35,581 nt of DNA from an uncultured Pseudomonadota bacterium (GCA_903900265.1 CAIUMM010000208.1:1-35581), one strand, 5' to 3'. Positions 1-8,380 are shown, numbered from the stretch's first letter. Notes: generated by a model from the letters alone, not told the origin. Numbers and translations: made by a program.

Positions 1-912
1 CAGACCAAAGAAAAGCTCAACAACGTCGAGGTGAAAGGCGCGGTCGATCAAGCGCTGCGCCAGGCGCTGGAGCAGTGGCTGAACCAGAACCGCACCGTCG
101 CTGACGCGGTGGTGAACCGCGTGATCCAGAGCGCGCGGATCCGCGCCGCGAGCCGCAACGCGGAAGAGCAGGTGCGCCGGAAGTCTCCGGTCAACAACCG
201 GCTGAACCTCCCGGGCAAGCTCGCAGATTGCTCCTCCTCCGACGGCGACGTCGCGGAGCTGTTCATCGTCGAAGGCGACTCCGCAGGTGGATCCGCCAAG
301 CAGGGCCGGGACCGCGAAAATCAAGCGATCCTGCCGCTGCGCGGCAAGGTGTTGAACACCGAGCAGGCGTCGCTGAACAAGGTCATGGAGAACGTCGAGC
401 TCAACAACATCGTCTCGGCGCTCGGCTGCGGCATCGGCCGCGACATGGACCTCACCAAGCTGCGCTACGGCAAGGTGATCCTGCTGATGGACGCCGACAG
501 CGACGGCCATCACATCGCGACGCTGCTGTTGACCTTCTTCTACCGTCACATGCCGCTGTTAGTGAACTCCGGGCACGTGTTCCTCGCCCAGCCGCCGTTG
601 TACCGCATCGACGTCGGTCAGCAGACGTGGTGGGCCGCAGACGACGCCGCCAAGGAGCGGATCCTGAAGAAGCTCCCGCCGCGCAGCACGCCCGAGATCA
701 CCCGATTCAAAGGTCTGGGCGAGATGCCCCCCAAGACGCTCTACGAGACGACGCTCGATCCCAAAAAACGGCGTCTGCTGAAGGTCGTCATCCCCGACGG
801 CGAGCGCACCTCCACCGATCAGGTGATGGCCGATCTGATGGGCAAAGACGCCCAGCCGCGCTTCCGCGAGATCATGGAGCGCATCACCACCGTCGAGGTG
901 CTCGATGTGTAG
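1..912 (+). CDS. parE: Type IIA DNA topoisomerase B subunit, C-terminal part (probably topoisomerase IV ParE)
   Basis: This is the last 303 codons of a gene whose start lies outside the window; the frame is open from base 1. The product is the ATPase/TOPRIM subunit of a type IIA topoisomerase, which pairs with ParC or GyrA to decatenate or supercoil DNA. The TOPRIM landmarks are visible: [15 protein letters not shown], then [12 protein letters not shown], the metal-binding [13 protein letters not shown], and near the end RFKGLGEM and ETTLDP. DADSDG-HIATLL and PPLYRIDVG match ParE better than GyrB, which usually reads [21 protein letters not shown] and [11 protein letters not shown] are more GyrB-like, so the ParE call is likely but not certain. 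The large insert of enterobacterial GyrB is absent. No parC or gyrA is next to it. The stop codon overlaps the start of the next gene. Confidence 0.9.
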   Translation, partial: QTKEKLNNVEVKGAVDQALRQALEQWLNQNRTVADAVVNRVIQSARIRAASRNAEEQVRRKSPVNNRLNLPGKLADCSSSDGDVAELFIVEGDSAGGSAKQGRDRENQAILPLRGKVLNTEQASLNKVMENVELNNIVSALGCGIGRDMDLTKLRYGKVILLMDADSDGHHIATLLLTFFYRHMPLLVNSGHVFLAQPPLYRIDVGQQTWWAADDAAKERILKKLPPRSTPEITRFKGLGEMPPKTLYETTLDPKKRRLLKVVIPDGERTSTDQVMADLMGKDAQPRFREIMERITTVEVLDV

Positions 913-1384
913 CGGAGCATCGCGTTGGATGGTGGCTGCGCTGTTGCTTGCCCCGCGGTTTGCAGCGGCCTCCGAGCTGCTGATCTTCCCGCGGAACGCC
1001 AACGAAGTCGCCGCCAAAGAGAGCACCGTCGCGGCGGTCGCCGTGTTCCTCGGCGATCTGGTCAACGTGAACGTCGATTTTTCCCAAGAGGTGCTGAACA
1101 CCGCCAAGCCCGCGGTGGAGGAGCGCTTCGCCGCCTACGACATCCCGGCGACCGTCACCGTGGAAGACTACGCCTTGCCCTACGACGCCAAGTGCTACGC
1201 GGGAGAAGGCGAGCCCGTGCGCACCACGTCGTACGTGCTCCCCAAAGGAAACTACTGGGCGCTGCACGTCACGACCACCGGCGCGCTCGGCTGGCTGGGG
1301 AACATCTCGGGCCTGACGCGGAAGAACGTGTTCGCTGGATTCCAAGAGCGCGGCGTCGACGTCGCCATCTGCCCGCTGCGGTAG
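905..1384 (+). CDS. Small secreted protein of unknown function
   Basis: The ATG lies inside the last codons of the topoisomerase gene in another frame, giving an 8-base overlap and probable translational coupling. The 159-residue product starts with a hydrophobic signal-peptide-like stretch ([14 protein letters not shown]), so it is probably exported; cleavage after AAAS or nearby is plausible. A second ATG at 929 would also leave a signal peptide and cannot be excluded. The mature part is mixed alpha/beta in appearance, with two cysteines (in AKCY and AICP) that could form a disulfide in the periplasm. I recognise no domain. Linkage to a topoisomerase gene is probably only transcriptional. 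Confidence 0.7.
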   Translation: MCSGASRWMVAALLLAPRFAAASELLIFPRNANEVAAKESTVAAVAVFLGDLVNVNVDFSQEVLNTAKPAVEERFAAYDIPATVTVEDYALPYDAKCYAGEGEPVRTTSYVLPKGNYWALHVTTTGALGWLGNISGLTRKNVFAGFQERGVDVAICPLR

Positions 1385-1432
1385 GGAAGCGCTACAGGCG
1401 GAGCGCGCGGCGTGTACGGGATAGGCGGACAG

Positions 1433-3043
1433 ATGCGTGCCCCTCCCGCCCTGTTTTTCCTCGGTGCCCTCCTCACCGGCTGTAGCCTCGTCGCGGCGAG
1501 GCCCAACGGCAAGGTCACCGTCACCGGCGGTGCCGTCGCCGCCGATCACGTCCTCGCCAGCGAGGCCGGGGCTGCGGTGTTGCGCATGGGCGGCAACGCA
1601 GTGGATGCGGCCGTCGCGGCCGCGCTGTCCTCCGGGGTGGTGCAACCTTCGGGATCGGGCTTGGGCGGGGGCGGGTTTGCGCTCGTGGTCACCCCCAAAG
1701 GAGAGAGCACGTTCCTTGATTTTCGGGAGACAGCGCCCGCAGCCGCGACCCACGACATGTACCTCGCGGCAGGCACGTCCTCGCGCAGCGGCGGCCTCGC
1801 GGTCGCGACGCCATCGGAGGGGCTGGGACTCGCCGAATTGGAAGCACGCTTTGGACGTTTGACCACCGCTCAGGTCGCCGCGCCGGCCGTCGCCCAAGCC
1901 GAAAATGGCTTCGCGCGCGGCGTGCATCTCGCTGAGGCGCTCGCCGACCACGCCGCTATGAACGCCCTTTTTGTCTCCGCTCCCGACAGCAGCCCGCCGT
2001 TCTTGAAGCGCCCGCTGCTCGGAAAGGCGCTGCGGGCTTGGGGCGACACCGCGGGCCGCGCCTTTCGGGACGGCTGGGTCGCCCAAGACTTCGTCGCCGC
2101 GACGACCGCCGCCGGCGGCATTCTCACCCTCGACGATCTCAAGAGCTACACCGTCCGCGAGCGCACCCCGCTGCGCGGCGACTGGCACGGCTACACCGTG
2201 GTCACCGCGCCGCCGCCCAGCTCAGGCGGCATCGCCGTGCTGCAGATGCTGCAAGCCACCGACGGCGTCGAAGGCCTGCCATGCAGGATAGAAGCTGCAA
2301 AGCACGCGATGGCCGATCGCGCGGTGTTCGGCGGGGACCCCGACTTCGTGGCGGTAGACACCGCCGCGCTGCTCTCTCCCGCGCACATCGCCGCGGTGCG
2401 CGCCGACTGCGGCGCGACTACCTTTCCGGCCGCGCACTACGGCGCGATCGCGACTCCCACCGACCACGGCACGCTGCACATCAGCGTCATGGACGCCGAC
2501 GGCATGGCCGTCGCGCTGACCACGACGATCAACACGTCCTTCGGCAGCGAGGTCATCGGCGCGGCGTCCGGCATCGTGCTCAACAACGAGATGGACGACT
2601 TCATGACCCAGCCGGGCAAGCCCAACGCGTTCGGCCTCATGCAGAGCGAGAACAACGCCGTGGCCCCCGGCAAGCGCCCGTTGTCGAGCATGTCCCCGAC
2701 CATCGTGCTTGGCCCTGATCAAAAGCCGGTGATGAGCGTCGGCGCGAGCGGTGGTCCGTTCATCATCACCGCCACCTACCAGGTGATCGAGAACGCGCTG
2801 CTGAGCGGGCTCAACCTGCACGAGGCCGTCTCCGCGCCGCGCTGGCATCACCAGTGGCTGCCAGACCTCGTCACCATCGAGGCCGCCGAGACGCGTCAGG
2901 CCGCGCTGACCGCCGCAGGCCACGCGCTGAAGAGCATCCAAAAGCCAGCCTGCTCGGTACAAGCCGTCCGGCGGCTCCCCGATGGTACCTTCGACGCCGC
3001 CAGTGACCCTCGAAAGGGCGGGGACGCCGTCATCGTCCGGTGA
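1433..3043 (+). CDS. ggt: Gamma-glutamyltransferase (glutathione hydrolase), lipoprotein form
   Basis: The 536-residue product belongs to the Ntn-hydrolase family that cleaves gamma-glutamyl bonds of glutathione and related peptides, normally in the periplasm. GGNAVDAAVAAAL and GSGLGGGGF open the large subunit. FRETAP (Arg98) corresponds to the arginine that binds the substrate carboxylate. Thr347 (codon 2471-2473), in GTLHISVMD, aligns with the autoprocessing nucleophile that starts the small subunit. LNNEMDDF and RPLSSMSPT follow as in E. coli Ggt. The usual TTH at the cleavage site is TLH here, a mild change that keeps the nucleophile. The ATG at 1433 gives a lipoprotein signal with lipobox LLTGC (Cys17). 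An in-frame GTG at 1412 would add seven residues and is less likely. At 536 residues it is slightly shorter than E. coli Ggt (about 580). Confidence 0.93.
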   Translation: MRAPPALFFLGALLTGCSLVAARPNGKVTVTGGAVAADHVLASEAGAAVLRMGGNAVDAAVAAALSSGVVQPSGSGLGGGGFALVVTPKGESTFLDFRETAPAAATHDMYLAAGTSSRSGGLAVATPSEGLGLAELEARFGRLTTAQVAAPAVAQAENGFARGVHLAEALADHAAMNALFVSAPDSSPPFLKRPLLGKALRAWGDTAGRAFRDGWVAQDFVAATTAAGGILTLDDLKSYTVRERTPLRGDWHGYTVVTAPPPSSGGIAVLQMLQATDGVEGLPCRIEAAKHAMADRAVFGGDPDFVAVDTAALLSPAHIAAVRADCGATTFPAAHYGAIATPTDHGTLHISVMDADGMAVALTTTINTSFGSEVIGAASGIVLNNEMDDFMTQPGKPNAFGLMQSENNAVAPGKRPLSSMSPTIVLGPDQKPVMSVGASGGPFIITATYQVIENALLSGLNLHEAVSAPRWHHQWLPDLVTIEAAETRQAALTAAGHALKSIQKPACSVQAVRRLPDGTFDAASDPRKGGDAVIVR

Positions 3044-3050
3044 TGTAGCG

Positions 3051-4409
3051 TCAGAGCGTGAGCACGCGCTCGGCGATCACCGCGCCGTCGTCGCCGATGA
3101 ACGTGACGGTGATGGTGCCTGCGTCGGGGTCGCACACAAAGCGCGTCCAGTTGAAGTAGGCGAATAGCACCGGATACTGCGGATCTCCGGCGTACATATT
3201 GGCCAGCACGTTCGGGAAGCTGCCTGCCGGTCCGGCCAGCACCTCCCATTGATCGGCAGCCACGCCGCCGACCGGATCGACATAGCCAATCTGCGCCATG
3301 TGCAGGTCACCCGAGATCCAGAGCACGCCGGCGATGTCCTCGGTGGCGATATGGTTCAGGATCTCGTCGCGCTGCGCCGGAAACCCCGACCAGCGGTCCT
3401 CGATCTGCGTGGTCTGCCAGAACGCGGTGTAGTCGGTGATTGGCACGGTGTTGATGAGGATCTTGAACCGCGCCGTGCTGGCCGCGAGCCCCGCTTTGAG
3501 CCACGCCATCTGCTCGACGGACACGTAGTTTCCGTCGCGACGCTCGCCGCGACAATCGAGCACAAACACCTCACAGACCTGCCCCCACACGAGCTTACGC
3601 CACACGCCGGTGCCGCCGGGCCCGACGGTCTGGGGGAGCGCGCGCCGGAACTGAGCGAGGGCCGTCTGCGCGGTCTCCTCCATGCCCGCGGTGTCGTAGG
3701 ACCAGTTGTTGTCGACCTCGTGGTCGTCCCATGCGGCGATGATGCTGGTGCTCGCGGTCAGGTCGAGCAAGCCTTGGGTGGACAGCGCGGTCGCCCACTT
3801 GGTGTCGAGGTCAAAGGTGTTCGGCGGGTTGTCGGCGTAGATCGTGTCTCCCGCCAGACAAAAGAAGTCCAGCTGCTCCGCCGCGGCGTAGGACAAGCTC
3901 GGCCAGGGCTCGTTCCCGCCGAGACAGCTCGTCGCGCCGAAGGTAACCACGCGCCAGCCATCCGCCGGGAGCGCAGTCCGAAAGCGGGTAACCGCAGAGC
4001 GACGCTCGCCGTCCTCCGCGTAGACCGCAACGCTGTACACGCTGTCGGCGTCCAAGCCGTCGAGCGTCAGCTGCAGCACCTGATCGGAGACATCCAGCGC
4101 TTCGGTGCGCTCCACCTCATCCCAGCACACGCCTTCATCGCAGGTGGCCCGCGCGACCACGACGACCACCCGACCCTCCAGCGTGCGCACCGAGACCACC
4201 GCGGCGTCGGCCGTGGCGTCGCCGACCTGTACGCCCCATGCGAACGACGCCGCGTCTACCGTTCCTGCCGGCGACCACGGGGAAAGCTCGCCCACGGCGG
4301 TGTCCGAGCCGGTCGGGCCGGAGCCACGGGACCCGTCACACGCGCCCAACACCGAGAGCGCCCCGAGAGAGGCGCCGCCCACTACCACACCACGTCTGGA
4401 GATCGACAT
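3051..4409 (-). CDS. phoD: PhoD-family metallophosphatase (phosphodiesterase/alkaline phosphatase D type)
   Basis: The 452-residue product begins with a twin-arginine signal (SISRRGVVV), a hydrophobic stretch and lipobox LGAC (Cys24), so it is probably a Tat-exported lipoprotein. A Ser/Thr/Gly-rich linker follows. Residues about 45-145 form a fibronectin-like N-terminal PhoD domain. The metallophosphoesterase core has AGDTIYAD (187-193), WDDHEVDNN (227-235) and SGDLHMAQ (366-373), the metal-binding blocks of PhoD enzymes. These hydrolyse phosphate mono- or diesters such as teichoic acids or phospholipids outside the cytoplasm; the substrate here cannot be read. The tatB and tatC genes are also in this window, about 9 kb away. 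It is convergent with gamma-glutamyltransferase, 7 bases apart. Confidence 0.88.
   Translation of the reverse strand: MSISRRGVVVGGASLGALSVLGACDGSRGSGPTGSDTAVGELSPWSPAGTVDAASFAWGVQVGDATADAAVVSVRTLEGRVVVVVARATCDEGVCWDEVERTEALDVSDQVLQLTLDGLDADSVYSVAVYAEDGERRSAVTRFRTALPADGWRVVTFGATSCLGGNEPWPSLSYAAAEQLDFFCLAGDTIYADNPPNTFDLDTKWATALSTQGLLDLTASTSIIAAWDDHEVDNNWSYDTAGMEETAQTALAQFRRALPQTVGPGGTGVWRKLVWGQVCEVFVLDCRGERRDGNYVSVEQMAWLKAGLAASTARFKILINTVPITDYTAFWQTTQIEDRWSGFPAQRDEILNHIATEDIAGVLWISGDLHMAQIGYVDPVGGVAADQWEVLAGPAGSFPNVLANMYAGDPQYPVLFAYFNWTRFVCDPDAGTITVTFIGDDGAVIAERVLTL
3054..3071. terminator. Possible bidirectional hairpin between convergent genes
   Basis: GAGCGTG (3054-3060) can pair with CGCGCTC (3065-3071) around a four-base loop, with one G-T pair. 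It lies 10 bases after the gamma-glutamyltransferase stop and overlaps the last codons of the convergent phosphatase gene. There is no T-run, so an intrinsic terminator role is tentative. Confidence 0.3.
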
Positions 4410-4435
4410 CCGCGGACTCTAAGCGTCTGAAGCGC

Positions 4436-5347
4436 TCAGGTCACGAACCACTGAGCCCAGACCAGCACGATCACGACCTGTACGCACCACAGGGGCAAGC
4501 CGGTACGAAGCCGGCTCCCGGTGAGGAACAACAGCGGCAGCCCGCCGCCTACGGCGAGCCCGGCGCGCATGACGTCCAGCGGCACCCGCGTCATCACCTC
4601 GAGGCTGCGATCAAAAGCGGCCCGCAGCACCATCGCGCCTGCGCCTTCGTCCCCGACGCCGCCCATGAGCACCGCAAACCCAGCGAGCGCCATGCGCCAC
4701 GCACGCGGCAGCAGCAGCGGAAGGTGCTCCACCGCGAGTGCCAGGTACTCGGCCGTGCCGCCGACCATCAGCATCCACGCCGCCAGCACCGCCATCACGC
4801 CGGCAACCCCCGCGAGCACGGCGGTCGCAGGCTTTCCGGCCTCGCGCACCATCGACGCCACCGGGGCGCCAACCCAACCGACGCCCGCCAGCACCAGCGC
4901 GAGCGCGACCGTGCGCCAACCGCCCCACCCCAACACCAGCACCGCCGGCCCGCCGGTCAGGCCGATCAGCGAGGCCCCGCTCGCCGCCAGCACCAGCCGT
5001 GCGCGCCGCGCCGGATCCGCCTCGCCGGACACCAAGCCGATCGCCGCGAAGCGATCGCCCAGCACCGCCGCGATCGCGACGGTCAGCGGCCAGCCGCTGA
5101 GCCGCACCAGCCCGAGTCCGCTGACGATCATCCAACCCACCAGCGGAAGGCCGACCGCCCAGTCCGCGTCCATCTTCAGGCTCTCGAGCGCCCAAGAACG
5201 GTCGAGCATGTGGAGATAGCGCAGCACCGCGCAGCACCCGAGGAACAGGAACGGCAAGTAGCGATGAGACCGCCGAAAAAGGACGGCAAAGGCGAGCAGC
5301 CACGCAAGGAGGCCGGCGACCACGGCGTTCCGGACGTCCTCGGGCAT
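4436..5347 (-). CDS. Polytopic membrane protein of unknown function
   Basis: The 303-residue product is almost entirely hydrophobic, with roughly eight to ten predicted membrane segments, including GLLAWLLAFAVLF near the start and CVQVVIVLVWAQWF at the end. A motif-like stretch GLVRLSGWPLTVAIAAVLGDR lies in the first third, and GGVGDEGAG in a late loop resembles neither a transporter signature nor an enzyme motif that I know. The ATG at 5347 shares its A with the upstream TGA stop (TGATG); a GTG three bases earlier is the alternative. It is the last gene of a four-gene coupled operon behind a PfkB kinase, a SIR2-like protein and a FAH-family enzyme. Transport of the operon's small-molecule substrate is a guess from context. 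Confidence 0.75.
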   Translation of the reverse strand: MPEDVRNAVVAGLLAWLLAFAVLFRRSHRYLPFLFLGCCAVLRYLHMLDRSWALESLKMDADWAVGLPLVGWMIVSGLGLVRLSGWPLTVAIAAVLGDRFAAIGLVSGEADPARRARLVLAASGASLIGLTGGPAVLVLGWGGWRTVALALVLAGVGWVGAPVASMVREAGKPATAVLAGVAGVMAVLAAWMLMVGGTAEYLALAVEHLPLLLPRAWRMALAGFAVLMGGVGDEGAGAMVLRAAFDRSLEVMTRVPLDVMRAGLAVGGGLPLLFLTGSRLRTGLPLWCVQVVIVLVWAQWFVT

Positions 5348-6006
5348 CACCCGCGCTCGCCGCCAGCAGACGAAACCGCGCGATCATCGCGCGCGACCAC
5401 CGGGTTCGTGAGCGACCCGATGCCCTCGATCTCGACGCTCACGATGTCCCCCGGCTCCAACGGGCCCACCCCAGCGGGCGTTCCGGTGGAGATGATATCT
5501 CCCGGCATCAACGTCATGATGTCGCTGACGAACGCGATCAGCGTCGCGACGTCGAACACGAGCTGGTCGGTGCGGCTGTTTTGACGAACGACGCCGTTGA
5601 CGATGCAGCGGATCGCAAGGTTGGAAGGATCGATCCCCGAGACCATGACCGGGCCCAGCGGGCAGAAGCTGTCGAAGCCCTTTGCACGGGCAAAAACGCC
5701 GTCTTCCCGCTGAAAATCCCGCGCGGTCACGTCGTTGCAGATCGTGTAGCCGGCGATGACCTCCATCGCGCGGTGTAGCGGCACGCGGGACGCGCGCTCA
5801 CCGATGACGATCGCCAGCTCCGCCTCGTGGTCCACCCGCGTCGTGCGCGGCGGGATGACGATGGGCTCGCCGTCGTAGATCACCGCGCTCGGAGCTTTCA
5901 GGAAGATCTTGGGGATCGCCGGAACGGGCTTGCCCATCTCCGCGGCGTGATCGCGGTAGTTGGACCCGATCGCGACGATCTTCTGGCCGGTGAAGCGATA
6001 GCTCAT
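5347..6006 (-). CDS. Fumarylacetoacetate hydrolase family protein (FAHD1/YcgM-like)
   Basis: The 219-residue product has the compact single-domain length of FAHD1/YcgM proteins, which hydrolyse acylpyruvates or decarboxylate oxaloacetate using Mg or Mn. It opens with IVAIGSNYRDHAAEMG, the family N-terminal signature. The metal ligands are seen in HEAELAIVIG (two glutamates spaced E-x-E) and CNDVTARDFQ (aspartate). TGTPAGVGPLEPGD is the conserved glycine-rich C-terminal block. The active-site set is complete, so this member is probably active, unlike the SIR2-like protein next to it. Its ATG overlaps the stop of the SIR2-like gene (ATGA at 6003-6006), and its TGA overlaps the start of the membrane-protein gene. 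The substrate is not determined by sequence. Confidence 0.9.
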   Translation of the reverse strand: MSYRFTGQKIVAIGSNYRDHAAEMGKPVPAIPKIFLKAPSAVIYDGEPIVIPPRTTRVDHEAELAIVIGERASRVPLHRAMEVIAGYTICNDVTARDFQREDGVFARAKGFDSFCPLGPVMVSGIDPSNLAIRCIVNGVVRQNSRTDQLVFDVATLIAFVSDIMTLMPGDIISTGTPAGVGPLEPGDIVSVEIEGIGSLTNPVVARDDRAVSSAGGERG

Positions 6007-6791
6007 GCGAGTCTGGCCTCCAGCTCCTTCATCGCCTCACCCGGATCGGACAGGAACAACAAAAGCCCCCGCCAAACCCACTTCTGCCAAAGGAAGTCGT
6101 CAATCGTGCCCTGCCCGCACGCGAGATGGCAGCGCGGCAGCTCACCCCCATAGGCATCCGAAAGCTCGGCGAACAAGCGTTCAAACTCTTCTTCGTCGGC
6201 GCGGTAGCCGACAAAGAACACGACGTTGTTCCGGATCAACGTACGCAGTTGCTTGCGGGCGTCGGGCCCAAGCGCCCGCGCGAGGTAATCCGCGGGGGTG
6301 AGCATCAACGAGTCAGGCCGCGAAAAGCTGCCGCGCAGGCGCACCAACGTGCAGCGGCCGGGATCGGAGTCCGGGATCGCTTGCCCGCGATCGAGCACGT
6401 CGACCGGCTTTCCCAGCTCCCGCGCGGCCGCTTCAAGCAGCTCGTCCGCGCAGGTGGTGAAGATCAGCGGAAAGTGAGCGATGGCGCTCTTGTGAGCGGC
6501 GATCGGCTTGACCTCGGGATCGACGCGCTGGCGGAGCGCGCTGACCAGCGCCGCGCGCCCCGCCGCCTGCTCCTGAATCGCGCAGCCTTCTTCCACCGAA
6601 GCGACGACCGCCTTGGCTTTCTGACCGATCGCGAGCTTTGGCTTCTTCCAACCCAACTCTTTCGCGAGGTCTTTGGCCTCGGGGTATTCGAGACCTGCGT
6701 CATCCGCCGCCTCCATCGCGAAGCGGGAGCCCACGAAGAGCAGGCACTTTCCCTGCCGGACGGCTTCGATCACCTCAACGGGGAGGCTCAT
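6003..6791 (-). CDS. SIR2-like domain protein with degenerate NAD-site motifs
   Basis: The 262-residue product matches the pattern of the SIR2_2 family (NADase or deacylase fold). LLFVG (17-21) corresponds to the first strand; AHKSAIAHFPLIFTTCADELLE (100-120 region) to the H.....LP.PLI.TTNYD.LLE block; RLRGSFSRPDSLMLTPADY (151-169) to KLHGS..PDSLVLT..DY; and VVFFVGYRADEEEFERLF (190-207) to the late strand and helix. However GAGVS is GSRFA (21-25), TTNYD is TTCAD (112-116), and the catalytic histidine of LHG is Arg153. The NAD-contacting and catalytic residues are therefore substituted while the scaffold is kept. No other domain or signal peptide is seen. The start is the ATG of an ATGA overlap with the kinase gene (6788-6791). 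A longer frame upstream only shadows the kinase gene. A binding or structural role is inferred. Confidence 0.75.
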   Translation of the reverse strand: MSLPVEVIEAVRQGKCLLFVGSRFAMEAADDAGLEYPEAKDLAKELGWKKPKLAIGQKAKAVVASVEEGCAIQEQAAGRAALVSALRQRVDPEVKPIAAHKSAIAHFPLIFTTCADELLEAAARELGKPVDVLDRGQAIPDSDPGRCTLVRLRGSFSRPDSLMLTPADYLARALGPDARKQLRTLIRNNVVFFVGYRADEEEFERLFAELSDAYGGELPRCHLACGQGTIDDFLWQKWVWRGLLLFLSDPGEAMKELEARLA

Positions 6792-7792
6792 GCCGCAGGA
6801 CCACCGCGGACCAGCTCGCGCGCCGCGTTCAGGCCCGCTTGGTTGCGCACGACCGCGCCGACCTGCCCGACGGTGAGCGCCGCGACACGAGAGCCCAGCT
6901 CGCCGCACTGCGCCGGGGTCCACCCCTGCAGCCATCCGTAGAGGAACGCGCCTGCGTAGCTGTCGCCCGCGCCGGTCGTGTCCGCGACGGTGGTCGGGTA
7001 CACCGGGATGCGCGCGGTCACGCCGTTGCGACGCACGAGCGAGCCCTTGCTGCCGAGCTTGACGACGACGGTGTCGACGTACTCGGAGAGCTCCACCAGC
7101 GCCTCTTCAGGCGAGCGGCCGGTGACGATCTCGGCCTCTTCGCGGTTGAGGAAGGCGATGTCCACGTGGTCGCGGAACAACGCGAGGATGTCCTCGCGGA
7201 TGGTGCGCGCGACGAAGGGATCGGCGACGTCGAGGGAGATCGGGATGCCGGCGCGCACGGCGGTCTGCACCGCCTCAAACGCGGCTTCGCGCACCGGGCC
7301 GCCGAGGAACAAGTACCCGGTGAGGTGCAGCAAGCGGGACTCTGCGATGCGGCCAGCGAAGTCGCCGATCGTCGGCAGGTGCACCGCCGCGCCCAGATCG
7401 GTGAGCATGGTGCGCTCGCCATCTTTGGGGCTGATCAGCGACAAGCACTTGCCGGTCTTGAACGAAGGATGCACGACGAGGTGGTGCTTGCCGACGTTCG
7501 CGGTCATCGCGCTGGCGTAGGCGCGCCCCTGCGCGTCGTCGCCGATCTGGCCGCAGTACAACACGTCCGCGCCCAGCAAACCCATGGTCTGCATGGTGTT
7601 CGCGCAGCTGCCGCCCGAATGAACCTCCACGCCGAGGCTGGAGATCCGGTCATGCACGGCCTCCCAACGGTCATGATCCACCGGGTGCATCTGGCCGCGC
7701 GTCAGGCCCAGCTCCGTGAGGATGGTGTCATCGTCGAGGCGGACGAGGGCGTCCATGATTGCGTTTCCGAGACCAGCGGCGTGGATAGGCAT
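6788..7792 (-). CDS. PfkB-family carbohydrate/nucleoside kinase
   Basis: The 334-residue product is a ribokinase-like (PfkB) sugar or nucleoside kinase. The N-terminal GLGNAIMDALV and the GGSCANTMQTMGLLGADVLYCGQIGDD block form the substrate pocket and first PfkB signature. DTTGAGDSYAGAF (271-283) is the second signature; GAGD forms the anion hole and Asp277 is the catalytic base. The overall style (HSGGSCANTM, GKCLSLISPKDGERTMLTDLGAA) is like the adenosine-kinase/fructokinase branch common in proteobacteria, and the substrate cannot be fixed. It is the first gene of a four-gene operon in which each junction overlaps by 1-4 bases. A GGAG (on the minus strand) lies five bases before the ATG. 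The 66 bases upstream (7793-7858) show no convincing promoter. Confidence 0.9.
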   Translation of the reverse strand: MPIHAAGLGNAIMDALVRLDDDTILTELGLTRGQMHPVDHDRWEAVHDRISSLGVEVHSGGSCANTMQTMGLLGADVLYCGQIGDDAQGRAYASAMTANVGKHHLVVHPSFKTGKCLSLISPKDGERTMLTDLGAAVHLPTIGDFAGRIAESRLLHLTGYLFLGGPVREAAFEAVQTAVRAGIPISLDVADPFVARTIREDILALFRDHVDIAFLNREEAEIVTGRSPEEALVELSEYVDTVVVKLGSKGSLVRRNGVTARIPVYPTTVADTTGAGDSYAGAFLYGWLQGWTPAQCGELGSRVAALTVGQVGAVVRNQAGLNAARELVRGGPAA

Positions 7793-7858
7793 GGGAACTC
7801 CAGACCGACCCCGGTACCCCGTTGGCCGCGACGGCGCGAGGGGGTTTTGCCCACCAGA

Positions 7859-8341
7859 CTAGTCGAAAACCCGCGTGACCATGCGAAACCCCTCCCCGAT
7901 GGCAGGCGCGGTGATCCTGCGCACCATCGCGTCAAAGGCAGCATCGGGGACCCGCCGTTCCAGCGAGCGCAAGGCGTTGCGCGCGCGGCACACCGCTACC
8001 GGGGTGTCGTGCCACACGGCGTCGACCGGCCGCTCTGCGCGCAGCGCGGCCTGGAGCAGCGGCGCGCGATCCATCCGACGCGTCAACGTCGCATCAAAAT
8101 AGACGATGGACGTATCCATCTCGGCCGCCTGTGCCGTAAGCCACGTGGATTTTCCCGCACCGGGGAGCCCGACCATCACCACAAAGTGGGTACAGCGCGG
8201 TAGCACCTCAGCGAGCGTGCGCATCGACGCCATCCACGCGCGATACGCCCGATCCGGCGACCATTCGTAGCGCCCATCGGGGTGCAGCAGCAGCGCGTCA
8301 GGTGACAGGATCACCGTTTCTCCGTAACCGAAAGCGGTCAC
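7859..8341 (-). CDS. Small P-loop kinase, polynucleotide-kinase-like, with rearranged motif order
   Basis: The 160-residue protein contains a Walker A motif GLPGAGKST (58-66), FDATLTRR (82-89) and RNALRSLERRVPD (121-133). The last two resemble the DATN and RN..R...VP elements of T4-type polynucleotide kinase and AAA_33 proteins, which phosphorylate nucleic acid ends or small molecules. The SPDALLL...GRYEWSPDRAYRAW segment (13-36), which resembles the substrate-side SxDALR helix usually found after the P-loop, precedes it here. C-terminal EGFRMVTRVF resembles the usual end of these kinases. No ligase or phosphatase domain is present. It is divergent from the YbhN-like gene, with 39 bases between them. 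Nucleic-acid repair is possible, but the substrate is unknown. Confidence 0.75.
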   Translation of the reverse strand: MTAFGYGETVILSPDALLLHPDGRYEWSPDRAYRAWMASMRTLAEVLPRCTHFVVMVGLPGAGKSTWLTAQAAEMDTSIVYFDATLTRRMDRAPLLQAALRAERPVDAVWHDTPVAVCRARNALRSLERRVPDAAFDAMVRRITAPAIGEGFRMVTRVFD

Positions 8342-8380
8342 CCCAAAGCGAGCCTTCGCGGAGCGTGGTAGTCTCGGGCT

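Noticed and set aside
884..2188. Long open frames antisense to real genes, such as this one and those at 6638-8203 (+), 17416-18744 (+) and 19349-21079 (+)
   Set aside because: They are Arg/Ala/Pro/Gly-rich with no motif, and each overlaps a convincing gene. GC-rich coding DNA often leaves such frames open.
6003..6791. Anti-phage defence gene on the strength of the SIR2-like domain
   Set aside because: The NAD-site motifs are missing, and the neighbours are metabolic or membrane genes with no defence partner, nuclease, TIR or STAND module.
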